The notes beneath the pieces were generated by a model that did not search any database, was not told the DNA's origin, and saw only the letters and a program-made list of their open reading frames with translations. Below, one piece after another: positions 24,952 through 33,525 of a stretch of 64,000 nucleotides of DNA. Both the position numbers and the translations under genes were made by a program. The stretch covers positions 4,609-68,608 of the forward strand of contig CBFHYO010000006.1 of the NCBI GenBank assembly GCA_965660075.1, written 5' to 3'. Each line of letters starts with the position of its first letter. The stretch's first letter is position 1. The DNA is from CAYYFV01 sp965660075. GTDB lineage: Bacteria > Patescibacteriota > Gracilibacteria > UBA1369 > GCA-2718715.

Positions 24952-26022
24952 ATGGAAGATAAATTACAAAAATTAGTAGAGGAGTTTAAAGAAATAGACC
25001 AAAAATTAATGGATCCCGATATTGTATCTAACCAAGCAGAGTACAAAAAAATCATGATTCGTCGATCGGAATTAGACCCGGTTGTTCAAGCTTTTACTAA
25101 ATACTCAGACGCCAAAGCAAACCTGCAAGAAGCCAAAAATTTAGTAGACTCAGAAAGTGACTCAGAAATGAAAGAGTTTTATCAAAACGAAATAGAAAGT
25201 TCTAAAGCAATTATAGAAGGACTCGAAGAAGAACTTAAATTAGCTTTAGTACCAAAAGACCCTAACGATTACAAAAACTGTATTATAGAAATCCGTGCGG
25301 GTGCCGGAGGTGATGAAGCCTCTTTATTTGCATCGGAACTAGCAAGAATGTACCAAAGGTATGCAGAAACCAATCATATGAAAATAGATTTATTATCAGC
25401 AAACGAAAACGAAGCTGGCGGATTCAAAGAAATATTTTTCTCTGTAAATGGAACGCGTGCATATGGAACATTCAAATTTGAATCAGGAGTTCACCGTGTA
25501 CAAAGAGTACCTGTTACAGAATCTCAAGGTCGTGTGCATACATCTGCTGCATCTGTGGTAGTGCTTCCAGAGGCAGAAGATATCGATTTACATATCGAAG
25601 ATAAAGATATTCGTATCGATGTATTCCGATCTTCTGGTCCAGGTGGGCAATCGGTAAACACAACCGATTCAGCAGTACGTATAACACATGTCCCATCGGG
25701 AATCACTGTAAGTTGCCAAGACGAAAAGTCTCAACTTAAAAACAAAACCAAAGCAATGTCGATTCTTAAAGCACGTCTTTACGACATGGAATTAGAAAAA
25801 CAACAAAAAGAACTCGGTTCTACCCGTCTAGCAAGTATTGGATCTGGAGATAGATCTGAAAAAATTAGAACGTACAACTTTCCACAAGATCGTGTCACAG
25901 ACCATCGTATTAAACAAAGTTGGAACAATCTTCCAGGTATTATGAGTGGAGATATTGGAAAGATTATCGAAGCTGTAACAATCGAAGATCAAACCAAAAA
26001 ACTTGCACAAGCAGATCTTTAG
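24952..26022 (+). CDS. prfA: Peptide chain release factor 1
   Basis: Recognises UAA and UAG stop codons and triggers peptide release. The codon-reading tripeptide is PVT (about residues 186-188, RVPVTESQG), the hallmark of RF1 as opposed to SPF of RF2. The catalytic GGQ lies near 230 in SSGPGGQSVNTTDSA. The length of 356 is normal. Since TGA stops also occur in the window, an RF2 is expected elsewhere. The gene ends four bases inside the convergent response-regulator gene. Confidence 0.96.
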   Translation: MEDKLQKLVEEFKEIDQKLMDPDIVSNQAEYKKIMIRRSELDPVVQAFTKYSDAKANLQEAKNLVDSESDSEMKEFYQNEIESSKAIIEGLEEELKLALVPKDPNDYKNCIIEIRAGAGGDEASLFASELARMYQRYAETNHMKIDLLSANENEAGGFKEIFFSVNGTRAYGTFKFESGVHRVQRVPVTESQGRVHTSAASVVVLPEAEDIDLHIEDKDIRIDVFRSSGPGGQSVNTTDSAVRITHVPSGITVSCQDEKSQLKNKTKAMSILKARLYDMELEKQQKELGSTRLASIGSGDRSEKIRTYNFPQDRVTDHRIKQSWNNLPGIMSGDIGKIIEAVTIEDQTKKLAQADL

Positions 26023-26414
26023 TATTGGTTAGATAGGATAAATATATCCATATCAGACAAATCTCGAAATTTAGAATAAACTGGAATTTTCTCAGTAACA
26101 CCGACTAGCTCCAGTTTTTTTCTTATACTTTCTAAATGTAAACTCGAGCGAATACAAAATGCTTTATGATCTTTTTCTAGTAAATATTGTGCGACAACTT
26201 CACCACCAGCAATTGTCATACAGAAGTCGGAAACTATAATTGATCGTTCAAGTAAGTATGGTTCTCGTTCAAAAAAATTGATCATCTCTTGACCATCAAT
26301 AAATTTTTTAATTTCAATTCCAGGGTGAAGTAGTTTTTTAAGATAGTCTGAGTGTCGAACCAAAATCTCTGGATCATCGTCGACTAAAATGTATAATTTG
26401 TGTAGTCCGTTCAT
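26019..26414 (-). CDS. Single-domain response regulator (receiver domain only)
   Basis: CheY-like receiver domain without an output domain. The acidic pair lies in ILVDDDPEIL (Asp12-Asp14), the phospho-acceptor is Asp63 in IIVSDFCMT, the switch Ser is at 90 (CIRSS) and the conserved Lys is Lys115 (YSKF). With 131 residues it is just the domain. No histidine kinase is nearby, so the phosphodonor and target are unknown. It is divergent from tatD, whose true start lies outside this ORF, and overlaps prfA by four bases at the 3' end. Confidence 0.85.
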   Translation of the reverse strand: MNGLHKLYILVDDDPEILVRHSDYLKKLLHPGIEIKKFIDGQEMINFFEREPYLLERSIIVSDFCMTIAGGEVVAQYLLEKDHKAFCIRSSLHLESIRKKLELVGVTEKIPVYSKFRDLSDMDIFILSNQY

Positions 26415-26424
26415 TTTTAATATT

Positions 26425-27171
26425 ATGCAAGATCACTTTTATTTTGAATCTAAACCACAATCAAAGCAAGATTTATTCTTTGACTCACACTGTCATCTGC
26501 AGTATGCACCACTTTCAGAAAACCTAGAGCAAACCATTCAAGATGCCAAAGCCATTGGCCTAAAAAAACTAATTTGCATTGGTACCGATTACCAAACCTC
26601 CATCCAAGCCATCGAAATAGCCAAGCAATATCCAGATTATGTATTTGTTGCAGTCGGGGACCATCCTTGTGAACACAATCAAGAAGTTAGCCCAATGCCC
26701 AAAGACAAATTCCAAAAGCTTATCAAAGATAATCTACAGCACATTGCTGCAGTGGGGGAGACTGGACTCGATCTACATCACAATGATAAATTCCTCCCAC
26801 AGCAACTCCAAAGTCTGCACGATCATATAGATTTAGCCCAGCAGTTCGATCTACCACTTGTTTTACACGTACGCCCCTACGAAACTTGTTTTGATACTAT
26901 CTGGAGTGTTTTGAGAAAACGTGATGTAAAAAAAGCAATCTTTCATTGCTATTCAGGCAATATGCAACAAGCCCAAAAAATCTGGGCTAAGGGCTACAAA
27001 ACATCTTTCAGTTTAATAGTTACATATCCAAAAAACACAGAACTCAAAGAGGTGTATGCAGCATGCCCACTCGAAAACTTGCTAATTGAAACCGATTCAC
27101 CATTTCTGCCACCACAATCAAAAAGGGGACAAAAGTGTTATCCCCATTATCTTCAAGAGTTAGATTTCTAA
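26425..27171 (+). CDS. tatD: TatD-family metal-dependent deoxyribonuclease
   Basis: TIM-barrel hydrolase of the TatD family, used in 3'-5' DNA/RNA degradation and repair. Metal-binding motifs are visible: FDSHCHLQ (His-x-His), AVGETGLDLHH with the bridging Glu, LVLHVRPY, IFHCYSGN and LIETDSPFLPP. I place the start at the ATG at 26425, because an upstream in-frame ATG at 26389 would reach into the divergent receiver gene and adds residues unlike the family. This gives 248 residues, normal for TatD. Its 3' end overlaps the convergent 777-residue gene by 12 bases. Confidence 0.92.
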   Translation: MQDHFYFESKPQSKQDLFFDSHCHLQYAPLSENLEQTIQDAKAIGLKKLICIGTDYQTSIQAIEIAKQYPDYVFVAVGDHPCEHNQEVSPMPKDKFQKLIKDNLQHIAAVGETGLDLHHNDKFLPQQLQSLHDHIDLAQQFDLPLVLHVRPYETCFDTIWSVLRKRDVKKAIFHCYSGNMQQAQKIWAKGYKTSFSLIVTYPKNTELKEVYAACPLENLLIETDSPFLPPQSKRGQKCYPHYLQELDF

Positions 27172-29493
27172 ATCTTGTATAAAGTTTCGTAAGTCTGACT
27201 CTCTATCATCGTAGTAAAGTTGTGAAAGCATTTGAGTTTCTTGATTCAAAATTCTTCTTAGAATAGCATTTAGTTTTAGTTGGTTCTGATCATCCTGAAA
27301 GATATTTATTTGTTGATTTCTAATATCCAAGAGATATTCAAATAACAACTGCACAAGCCACATATATCTTTTTTCTTGAGAAGACTCTTGAGCACTTTTA
27401 AGGTTGTTAAACAATAGAAAATCTAGACTTTCTCGTACGGCTCTTTCGTGATAAGGTAAATTTCTTTTAAGAATTGCACAAATCATATCGTATTCGTATC
27501 TATCGTGATCATCAGGACCAGGTCCACGGGTTATTTGAATTTCGACACAAACAGAATCTTCATCATGTAAGTCTAAATTAACATCGAAGTTTTCTATTAA
27601 ATTTAGTTTAGCGATTCTATCTCTGATAGTAATTCTTTCTTGTTCTAATTGAGATAAAATCCCATCCAAAACACTGCTAGCTCCAGCCAAAGCAGTCAAC
27701 TTTGCAATTTCTCCTTTGATTTCAGAAATTCTATTTTCAGAGTTTTGTAAACTCATTGTTTCTTCGGTAATTAAATTCGATCTATCTGTGTGTTTTTTCT
27801 TTATACTTGATTTGAGCTTATCAGAAATATGACGAACAGTTACTTTAAATGATTGAGCAGCCGGATTAGAAAAAGCATTATGAAGATTTCCAAGTTCACC
27901 TTCGGTGAGATCTTTTAATGTACACCTTGGTTCCTCCATAGTAGTATCACCATGTATTGAAAATATATACGCTAAAATATGTCTAATACTTTCCTTAGTC
28001 TCTGCAATAGTAAGAGTTTCTGGAAGAACAAACTTACATCTCAATTTGTCACGCATAGAGGATATGTGAAGTCCTTTTGCAAAAATTTTTCTAAGTACAG
28101 ATGGTTTGGTTTTTACATCTGGAACAATCATTTTAAATGGTACTAGCTTTTGTATTTTAGGCACGTTAACTTCTCCTGTTAATTGAGCAATATTCTCATT
28201 TTCTTCTAAAACTAGGTATTTAGAATGTTTTTCAATAAAGCTATCACGTAGTAATTTTAATCGTTCGTACTTGTATTCACCAAGCAAACGATTGTCTTCA
28301 TACATTATCATGAGAATAAACCTTGCAAGCACCATCATATCCCACCCTTCTACATTTATAGGGGCCTGAAAGGCAGTATATTCGTTATCCACAAATTGCT
28401 TACGCTTAGAGTCCCAGTATTTTTTACCCTGGATAATTTCTTGAAAAGTGGTGACTATCGTACATAAATCTGATCTAAAAATGCTGGGAGTGCTATAGCT
28501 TTTAATGTGTGAATCTTCAAAACGAATCTCATCTGGAATTAGTACACCAATTGCATTAGGATATAAGTTTTTTAGTTTATCAAATGCGTATTCTAGGGAG
28601 TCTTTGCTTACTGCCTCTCTATCTTCTAATGACGCTTCTTCTCCGTGTAAACTTTTTTCTACGATGTGTTCATCGTCAAATCTATGAAACTCCAATAGTT
28701 GTCTTAATGCAGCTTTATAATGCACATGCATTTTTTCAATATTTAACCCCCATGATTCAATAAGATCAATATAGTTATCAAAAACATTTTCTTGAGTAAA
28801 AGCATCAACAAAATTTCCTCCGTTACCCTTTAAACTTTTAAATATTTCCCAAGTGTTATCTGGTCGAAAGTGAAAAAGCAATTCTAATACCTCAGGAAGC
28901 TCCTTTGAGATTTGTAAAGTGTTTGATTTGTTAGATTTGTACCACAGATAAAGAGATTGTACGTTTTTAAGATTTATATTCTCTTTGCATTCTTCTGGAG
29001 CAAATTCAAAGATTCTTGAAAGTATTTCTTGATTTGAAGATAAAGACTTTAGTTTGAAAGTACTTGGACCAGCAATCATATCATTGAAAATATCTTCAGA
29101 GTTACAAACAAAATCATCGTCAATTACGACATTTGGATCAAGTCTTTTAATCTGATCATAGATAAATCTTAAAAATAGAGCCTTTGTATCTGTACTAGTC
29201 ACACTCAAAAGACTTGAGTAAAAATTTCTAATAAAATCATCGCTCACCAATTGTCCTGTAGAATTTTTAATTAGAGCACGTAAAGATAAGTTTACTTTTG
29301 CTAGATATATTGAATCTCTAATATCCAAGTCACCTTGAGAATTACTTTCAGCCTTTTTTATAACCTCTAAAATAGCTGGAGCAGGCTCGTTGTCAATCAT
29401 GCCATTTCTTGTTGGGGTTTGATGTTTATCGAATAAGTCTGTCATTTGTTTCACTCCTCTAATTGAGGCTAAAAATTCCTGTGTGGTACGCAT
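27160..29493 (-). CDS. Large unknown protein with a possible RelA/SpoT-like core
   Basis: I do not recognise this 777-residue soluble protein with confidence. The N-terminal ~430 residues are helical. Near residues 455-490 the stretch KTKPSVLRKIFAKG followed by SSMRDKLRCKFVLPE recalls the (p)ppGpp synthetase pattern (basic Ser-x-x-x-Lys helix followed by a D-x-x-x-R-hydrophobic strand), and near 650 SVCVEIQITRG recalls its EVQIRT strand, separated here by a long insert with a coiled coil (about 580-640). If real, it is a very divergent nucleotidyltransferase of the RelA/SpoT type; otherwise an orphan. It stands alone on its strand, convergent with tatD. Confidence 0.8.
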   Translation of the reverse strand: MRTTQEFLASIRGVKQMTDLFDKHQTPTRNGMIDNEPAPAILEVIKKAESNSQGDLDIRDSIYLAKVNLSLRALIKNSTGQLVSDDFIRNFYSSLLSVTSTDTKALFLRFIYDQIKRLDPNVVIDDDFVCNSEDIFNDMIAGPSTFKLKSLSSNQEILSRIFEFAPEECKENINLKNVQSLYLWYKSNKSNTLQISKELPEVLELLFHFRPDNTWEIFKSLKGNGGNFVDAFTQENVFDNYIDLIESWGLNIEKMHVHYKAALRQLLEFHRFDDEHIVEKSLHGEEASLEDREAVSKDSLEYAFDKLKNLYPNAIGVLIPDEIRFEDSHIKSYSTPSIFRSDLCTIVTTFQEIIQGKKYWDSKRKQFVDNEYTAFQAPINVEGWDMMVLARFILMIMYEDNRLLGEYKYERLKLLRDSFIEKHSKYLVLEENENIAQLTGEVNVPKIQKLVPFKMIVPDVKTKPSVLRKIFAKGLHISSMRDKLRCKFVLPETLTIAETKESIRHILAYIFSIHGDTTMEEPRCTLKDLTEGELGNLHNAFSNPAAQSFKVTVRHISDKLKSSIKKKHTDRSNLITEETMSLQNSENRISEIKGEIAKLTALAGASSVLDGILSQLEQERITIRDRIAKLNLIENFDVNLDLHDEDSVCVEIQITRGPGPDDHDRYEYDMICAILKRNLPYHERAVRESLDFLLFNNLKSAQESSQEKRYMWLVQLLFEYLLDIRNQQINIFQDDQNQLKLNAILRRILNQETQMLSQLYYDDRESDLRNFIQDLEI

Positions 29494-29601
29494 GTGTAAT
29501 ATTACTTTTCTTTATCATAGATGTAAAATAGAATTTGTCAATCAAACTTAGACCAATTTGATCAAAATTCAATTATAATTAAATAAAATTAATTTGCAAT
29601 T

Positions 29602-30813
29602 GTGATAAATTTAAATTCATACAAACCCAAAGGCGACAAACAAAACTCAGATTTTTTCCAAGAATATATCCACAAAATATACGGTTACCGTAAAATATCA
29701 GGCCTAGAGCAAAACATTGGCCTACTCGACCATTTTGTAATCCAGGTAGCCCCAAATACTGCAGGGGACTACATTTGCGAACTTCTACTGTCAATTCCAT
29801 ACGATTATATTGAGTCTTTCAAAACAGAGCACTTCATTTTCCATGTCCTGCGATACAGCACAGACACTCCAGACATTCTCATCCGAGAACCACTCGACAA
29901 CACAGACCGCGATGTAATCCACTTAAATTTACTAAATCCCAAATCAGCCACAACTCCACAAGTGCGCTACATTGGAGAAGTCTTCCAATGCCAAGACCTT
30001 ACAGAAATTTACAATCAATTACATCACACCCAAGGCGTCTTATTCGAGTCTAAACCTGCTGACTTACAAGCAGGTGAGGTATTATGGACTCAGCCTAGTG
30101 TCTTTACACACAATCACTACGGATACATTCAAAAAAGTCACTCAAAGCAATATCATCGCACAGAAAATTATCAGTTTTCTGCAAGTTTAAAGGCTCGCTT
30201 CAAGCTCGCAAAAGACATGTTCAACAACTACGATCTACACAAATACGTACTACCAGTTGATCACTTTGCAACCAGATTGTATTGCCACGACCGCGAGCAT
30301 GCGATTCTAGAGTTTTTAACTCTCAGCCCATATTATTTCTGGGGCGCGTATAACATTGGAGATCAAAATTCTTCCACAAATGTCTGCCGCCATATAAATG
30401 CATCCAGCGAATTGCATTCACCAGCCAAAGTTTTTACCGCCAACAACACGCCTTTCTACACCAACCACATAGACCAACTCCCATCTCCAACAGAAAACTT
30501 CGTTCGTGCCTACGGCCGCCGCTTGCATCATATTGCCTTTGCAGTACGCGATGGCTTTATTGGTCCAGAAGAAAACAACTACCGCAATGTCGATTTTGTC
30601 GTAGACCAGCTCAAAAAAGCTCAAATGAAATTCCTAGACCACGTGATTGGCTCTTGCGACGAAGGCCTCAAGCAAATCTTTTCCGAAAAATCCAAATACA
30701 GCTTGCTCATAACCGAATACATTCAGCGTTGCGACAACTTTGATGGGTTCTTTACCAAAGAAAACGTTGCGGCCCTAACCAAAGCCGCAGGGGAAGACGA
30801 CCTGATTACTTAG
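29602..30813 (+). CDS. 4-hydroxyphenylpyruvate dioxygenase-like (VOC-fold) non-heme iron enzyme
   Basis: Two-domain vicinal-oxygen-chelate protein resembling HPPD, the Fe(II) enzyme converting 4-hydroxyphenylpyruvate to homogentisate. The N-terminal half starts with GLLDHFVIQV; the catalytic half has the full 2-His-1-Glu iron triad: His221 in LPVDHFATRL, His310 in RLHHIAFAV and Glu372 in LLITEYIQRCDNF. GLKQIFSEKS matches the LLQIF region. The C-terminal helix of true HPPD (FGxGNF) is only loosely matched by DGFFTKENVAAL, so the substrate may differ. The start is GTG at 29602. Codons use more C-ending forms than most neighbours. No tyrosine-degradation genes are nearby, which makes this an unexpected enzyme in a small genome. 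Confidence 0.78.
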   Translation: MINLNSYKPKGDKQNSDFFQEYIHKIYGYRKISGLEQNIGLLDHFVIQVAPNTAGDYICELLLSIPYDYIESFKTEHFIFHVLRYSTDTPDILIREPLDNTDRDVIHLNLLNPKSATTPQVRYIGEVFQCQDLTEIYNQLHHTQGVLFESKPADLQAGEVLWTQPSVFTHNHYGYIQKSHSKQYHRTENYQFSASLKARFKLAKDMFNNYDLHKYVLPVDHFATRLYCHDREHAILEFLTLSPYYFWGAYNIGDQNSSTNVCRHINASSELHSPAKVFTANNTPFYTNHIDQLPSPTENFVRAYGRRLHHIAFAVRDGFIGPEENNYRNVDFVVDQLKKAQMKFLDHVIGSCDEGLKQIFSEKSKYSLLITEYIQRCDNFDGFFTKENVAALTKAAGEDDLIT

Positions 30814-32103
30814 CTAGACTTTCTTACTCACCCCAAACCCAAGCCTCTCACATTCGGCCTTTCGAGCGTCGGAAAAAGAGGCTTTTTTGATTTCTCCAGT
30901 CAATCCCACCTCACCAATATAAACAGTATCCATTTTGTGAGACTGTTTAAAATACGAAGCCTTCAGAGCATGCATCACAGCCAAGTCACAAGCTGTATCT
31001 TTGATTTTGAGTCCGCCAGTCACATTCACATACACATCCTGCTCCGACAAATCCACACTGTAGAACTTTTGCAAAACTGCTAGAATCATATTGAGTCTAT
31101 TCATATCAAAGCCAACACAAGAACGCTTAGCATAACCAAAGCTAGTTTTTACGCACAAAGCCTGAATCTCGACAATAATTGGCCGAGCCCCTTCCATTAT
31201 ACAACTAAGGGCCACACCAGAGACCTCCTTATCACGAATCGATACAAATTCTTTGGTAGGATCGTTAATCTGATTCAATCCCGCAGATTCCATTTTAAAC
31301 AAACCCACTTCGTGAGTCGATCCAAACCTATTTTTAAGTGATTTCAAAAACCTATACTGTCCATCACGATCACCCTGAAAATACAAAACCACATCCACCA
31401 AGTGTTCTAAAATCTTTGGTCCAGCAATTTCGCCTTCTTTGGTCACATGCCCAATCAGAATACAGGTGATATTCTTACGCTTAACTACCTCGGTCAAAGT
31501 ATCACAGATGTAAGTAATCAAGCTTTGCGAGTTAGGGGATAAGTCGCGCTCCAGAGAACGAATCACTTGAATCGAATCCACAATCAAAAACTGAGGATTC
31601 TCTTTGTCCAAAATCTTTACAATTTCCTCCAAGTAATTGCATTCCAAAAAATCTACATGATCCAATTTGGATCCAAGTCTCTCAGCCCTGGTCGCAATCT
31701 GCGAAGTCGTTTCTTCACCCGCAACATACAAGCATTTAAGTTTGGATAGATTATTCAGCAATTGCAAACTTATAGTCGATTTACCAATTCCAGGCTGCCC
31801 ACCCAAAAGCACAATACTTCCAGTCACAAATCCGCCACCCAGTACCCGGTCAAACTCGTCCATCTGGGTCGACATTCTTTTAGAATCTAGGGCAACCGCC
31901 TCATGCAACTTACTTACTGCAAAAGCTCTTTGTACTCCATTTGCAGTCGCAGGTAGGTACTTGGATGTTCCAGATGCCACACTCTTTGCCACAACTTGCT
32001 CAACCATAGTATGCCAGGCCGAACAGCTATCGCATTTCCCAGTCCATCCATGGGCTTGGTGATTACATTCCGAGCAGACGTAGATAGTTTTGGTTTTGGC
32101 CAT
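30814..32103 (-). CDS. radA: DNA repair protein RadA/Sms
   Basis: RecA-like helicase that drives branch migration in recombinational repair. A C4 zinc finger (Cys10, 13, 24, 27 in YVCSECNHQAHGW and GKCDSC) precedes Walker A GGQPGIGKST (101-110), the RadA-specific KNRFG motif (SLKNRFGSTHEVG) and a C-terminal Lon-protease-like domain (VNVTGGLKI, AVMHALKAS, GEVGLTGEIKKA). The 429 residues are slightly short at the C-terminus. It converges on the HPPD-like gene with abutting stop codons. Confidence 0.95.
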   Translation of the reverse strand: MAKTKTIYVCSECNHQAHGWTGKCDSCSAWHTMVEQVVAKSVASGTSKYLPATANGVQRAFAVSKLHEAVALDSKRMSTQMDEFDRVLGGGFVTGSIVLLGGQPGIGKSTISLQLLNNLSKLKCLYVAGEETTSQIATRAERLGSKLDHVDFLECNYLEEIVKILDKENPQFLIVDSIQVIRSLERDLSPNSQSLITYICDTLTEVVKRKNITCILIGHVTKEGEIAGPKILEHLVDVVLYFQGDRDGQYRFLKSLKNRFGSTHEVGLFKMESAGLNQINDPTKEFVSIRDKEVSGVALSCIMEGARPIIVEIQALCVKTSFGYAKRSCVGFDMNRLNMILAVLQKFYSVDLSEQDVYVNVTGGLKIKDTACDLAVMHALKASYFKQSHKMDTVYIGEVGLTGEIKKASFSDARKAECERLGFGVSKKV

Positions 32104-32198
32104 AAATATTAATATTACTTGTTAAAGATAGCATACAATTATAAAAGAAAATTAAAAAGTTGAATCCGCCCAAAACTTTTGCTAAATTAACTACACGT

Positions 32199-32274
32199 GG
32201 GTTAGTAGCTCAGTTGGTAGAGCATCGGCCTCTTAAGCCGCTGGCCCTGGGTTCGAGTCCCAGCTGACCCACCA
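32199..32274 (+). tRNA. tRNA-Lys (anticodon CTT)
   Basis: Acceptor GGGTTAG/CTGACCC with one G-T pair, discriminator A, CCA encoded. The anticodon loop CTCTTAA gives anticodon CTT (codon AAG). It is the cognate of the class I LysRS encoded about 1.5 kb downstream. The outermost base pair of the anticodon stem looks mismatched (T-C). Confidence 0.94.
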
Positions 32275-32306
32275 CGCATAATTACTTTGCATGTATGTCA
32301 CTGATT

Positions 32307-32335
32307 TTGACATATGCTTGTTTTTGATTTATAAT
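32307..32335 (+). promoter_or_regulatory. Consensus sigma70 promoter for a small membrane protein
   Basis: Perfect TTGACA (32307-32312), 17-base spacer, perfect TATAAT (32330-32335). This is the best promoter in the window. The transcript would start near 32342, 17 bases before a 60-codon ORF, which is strong support for that small gene. Confidence 0.88.
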
Positions 32336-32358
32336 TAATGTAAATTTAATTTCAACGT

Positions 32359-32541
32359 ATGATTCCTGAAAATCCAAAAAACAAAGCCGAAGCGCTTGCA
32401 AAAACTAAAGCAAACTTTTTTCTAACAGTCGCAGCAGTAGTTTTAGGTAACGCTATTACACACAGTTGCAATGAAGTTCGAGATGCTATATTTAAAACAG
32501 TCGACACAAAGACTATAGAACAACCAAAAGCTCAAGATTAA
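32359..32541 (+). CDS. Small unknown protein with one hydrophobic segment
   Basis: Sixty-residue protein: a basic, Ala/Lys-rich N-terminus, one hydrophobic stretch (about residues 20-34, FFLTVAAVVLGNAI), a single Cys at 37 and a polar tail. It may be a membrane-anchored peptide; the Cys context (THSC) is a poor lipobox. A perfect consensus promoter lies immediately upstream, which argues that it is expressed. It is followed after 65 bases by the NUDIX gene, possibly on the same transcript. I do not recognise a family. Confidence 0.65.
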   Translation: MIPENPKNKAEALAKTKANFFLTVAAVVLGNAITHSCNEVRDAIFKTVDTKTIEQPKAQD

Positions 32542-32606
32542 AAATCGAATAGATCTTTTATAAAGACTATCAAGTAAGAACTACTAAAATTTAAATTAAA
32601 CATTAA

Positions 32607-33041
32607 ATGTCAGAAAGATTCAAAATTCACATAGCGGCCTACTTAGTGCTCGAAAAAGATGGTAAGATTCTTTTTCACAAACGAAAAAACTCCGGTTATT
32701 ATGATGGTTGCTACTCTCTTGTTGCAGGTCACCTAGATGGGGCAGAGACTGCAAAACAAGCCATAATACGTGAAGCCCAAGAGGAGGCTGGTATTATTGT
32801 GGCACCCAATGATCTCAAGGTTGCTCATGTTTCCCACAGATTCAACCCAAACCGTGAGTATATTGATATCTATCTGACCGCCAGTAAATGGGAGGGTGAA
32901 ATAAAAAATATAGAGCCCCACAAGTGCGATGGACTCGATTGGTTTCCAAGCAATCAACTTCCAGAGAATATCGTGCCAGAAGTAAAAGATGTTTTGGATC
33001 AAATTAGTCAAAATAACTTTTATTCAGACGTCGGTTTCTAG
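32607..33041 (+). CDS. NUDIX hydrolase
   Basis: Hydrolase of nucleoside diphosphates linked to another moiety. The NUDIX box is complete: GHLDGAE, seven residues, then REAQEEAGI, at about residues 41-63. HKRKNSGYYDGCYSLVAGH in front of the box resembles MutT/IPP-isomerase-like NUDIX enzymes. At 144 residues it is a single domain. The substrate cannot be predicted; house-cleaning of modified nucleotides is plausible. It lies between a small membrane peptide and a GNAT gene. Confidence 0.9.
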   Translation: MSERFKIHIAAYLVLEKDGKILFHKRKNSGYYDGCYSLVAGHLDGAETAKQAIIREAQEEAGIIVAPNDLKVAHVSHRFNPNREYIDIYLTASKWEGEIKNIEPHKCDGLDWFPSNQLPENIVPEVKDVLDQISQNNFYSDVGF

Positions 33042-33050
33042 AACCCTAGC

Positions 33051-33078
33051 TTGACACAAATCAAAAAAAACTTATAGT
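33051..33078 (+). promoter_or_regulatory. Predicted promoter for the GNAT gene
   Basis: TTGACA (33051-33056) and TATAGT (33073-33078) with a 16-base spacer, ending 21 bases before the ATG. It begins 10 bases after the NUDIX stop codon. Confidence 0.72.
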
Positions 33079-33099
33079 TGCAAGGGTTTAAGCAACAAA

Positions 33100-33525
33100 A
33101 TGAACATCGAATATCGCTCACCAGATCAAAATTCAATCCTAAATAGCAGTTATACCCACTCCTTATTCTTTGAAAAAGATGGAATACCTAAGGCAAGTTT
33201 AGAATATTTGTATATTGGCGGATTTTATTATCTGTTCTATATTGGGGTATATCAGAATTTTCGTGGAGAAGGATATGGACGAATGTTACTCACAGAATTT
33301 AACTCCATGCTGACACGCAAAAAAGTCAACGGAATTCTTCGTAATATTATAGATCCAAACCATCCCACTCGAAACTTTTATCAGAATCACAACTGGCAAT
33401 ATCTTAGTGCTGGTAATGATTGGATGATTAATCAAAACGCAAGTTTTTCCAATCAACATCTTCAATCAGTCATAAATAGAATTAAAAACTTGGAAGAGAT
33501 TGGAGCATTTATGGTCTATCACTAA
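33100..33525 (+). CDS. GNAT-family N-acetyltransferase
   Basis: Acyl-CoA-dependent acetyltransferase fold. Motif A is clear: YIGVYQNFRGEGYGRMLLTEF (first 20 residues of this stretch span the beta4 strand and the RGxGYG CoA pyrophosphate loop, about residues 48-68). Motif B is weaker (NFYQNHNWQYL). The substrate is unknown. An in-frame GNAT C-terminal relic follows directly after its stop codon. Confidence 0.85.
   Translation: MNIEYRSPDQNSILNSSYTHSLFFEKDGIPKASLEYLYIGGFYYLFYIGVYQNFRGEGYGRMLLTEFNSMLTRKKVNGILRNIIDPNHPTRNFYQNHNWQYLSAGNDWMINQNASFSNQHLQSVINRIKNLEEIGAFMVYH

Noticed and set aside
26389..26424. Extended N-terminus of TatD from ATG 26389
   Set aside because: It would overlap the divergent receiver gene and adds residues atypical of TatD; ATG 26425 fits better.
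29579..30624. Minus-strand ORFs within the HPPD-like gene
   Set aside because: Shadows of the conserved VOC-fold gene; the real gene is supported by the intact iron triad.
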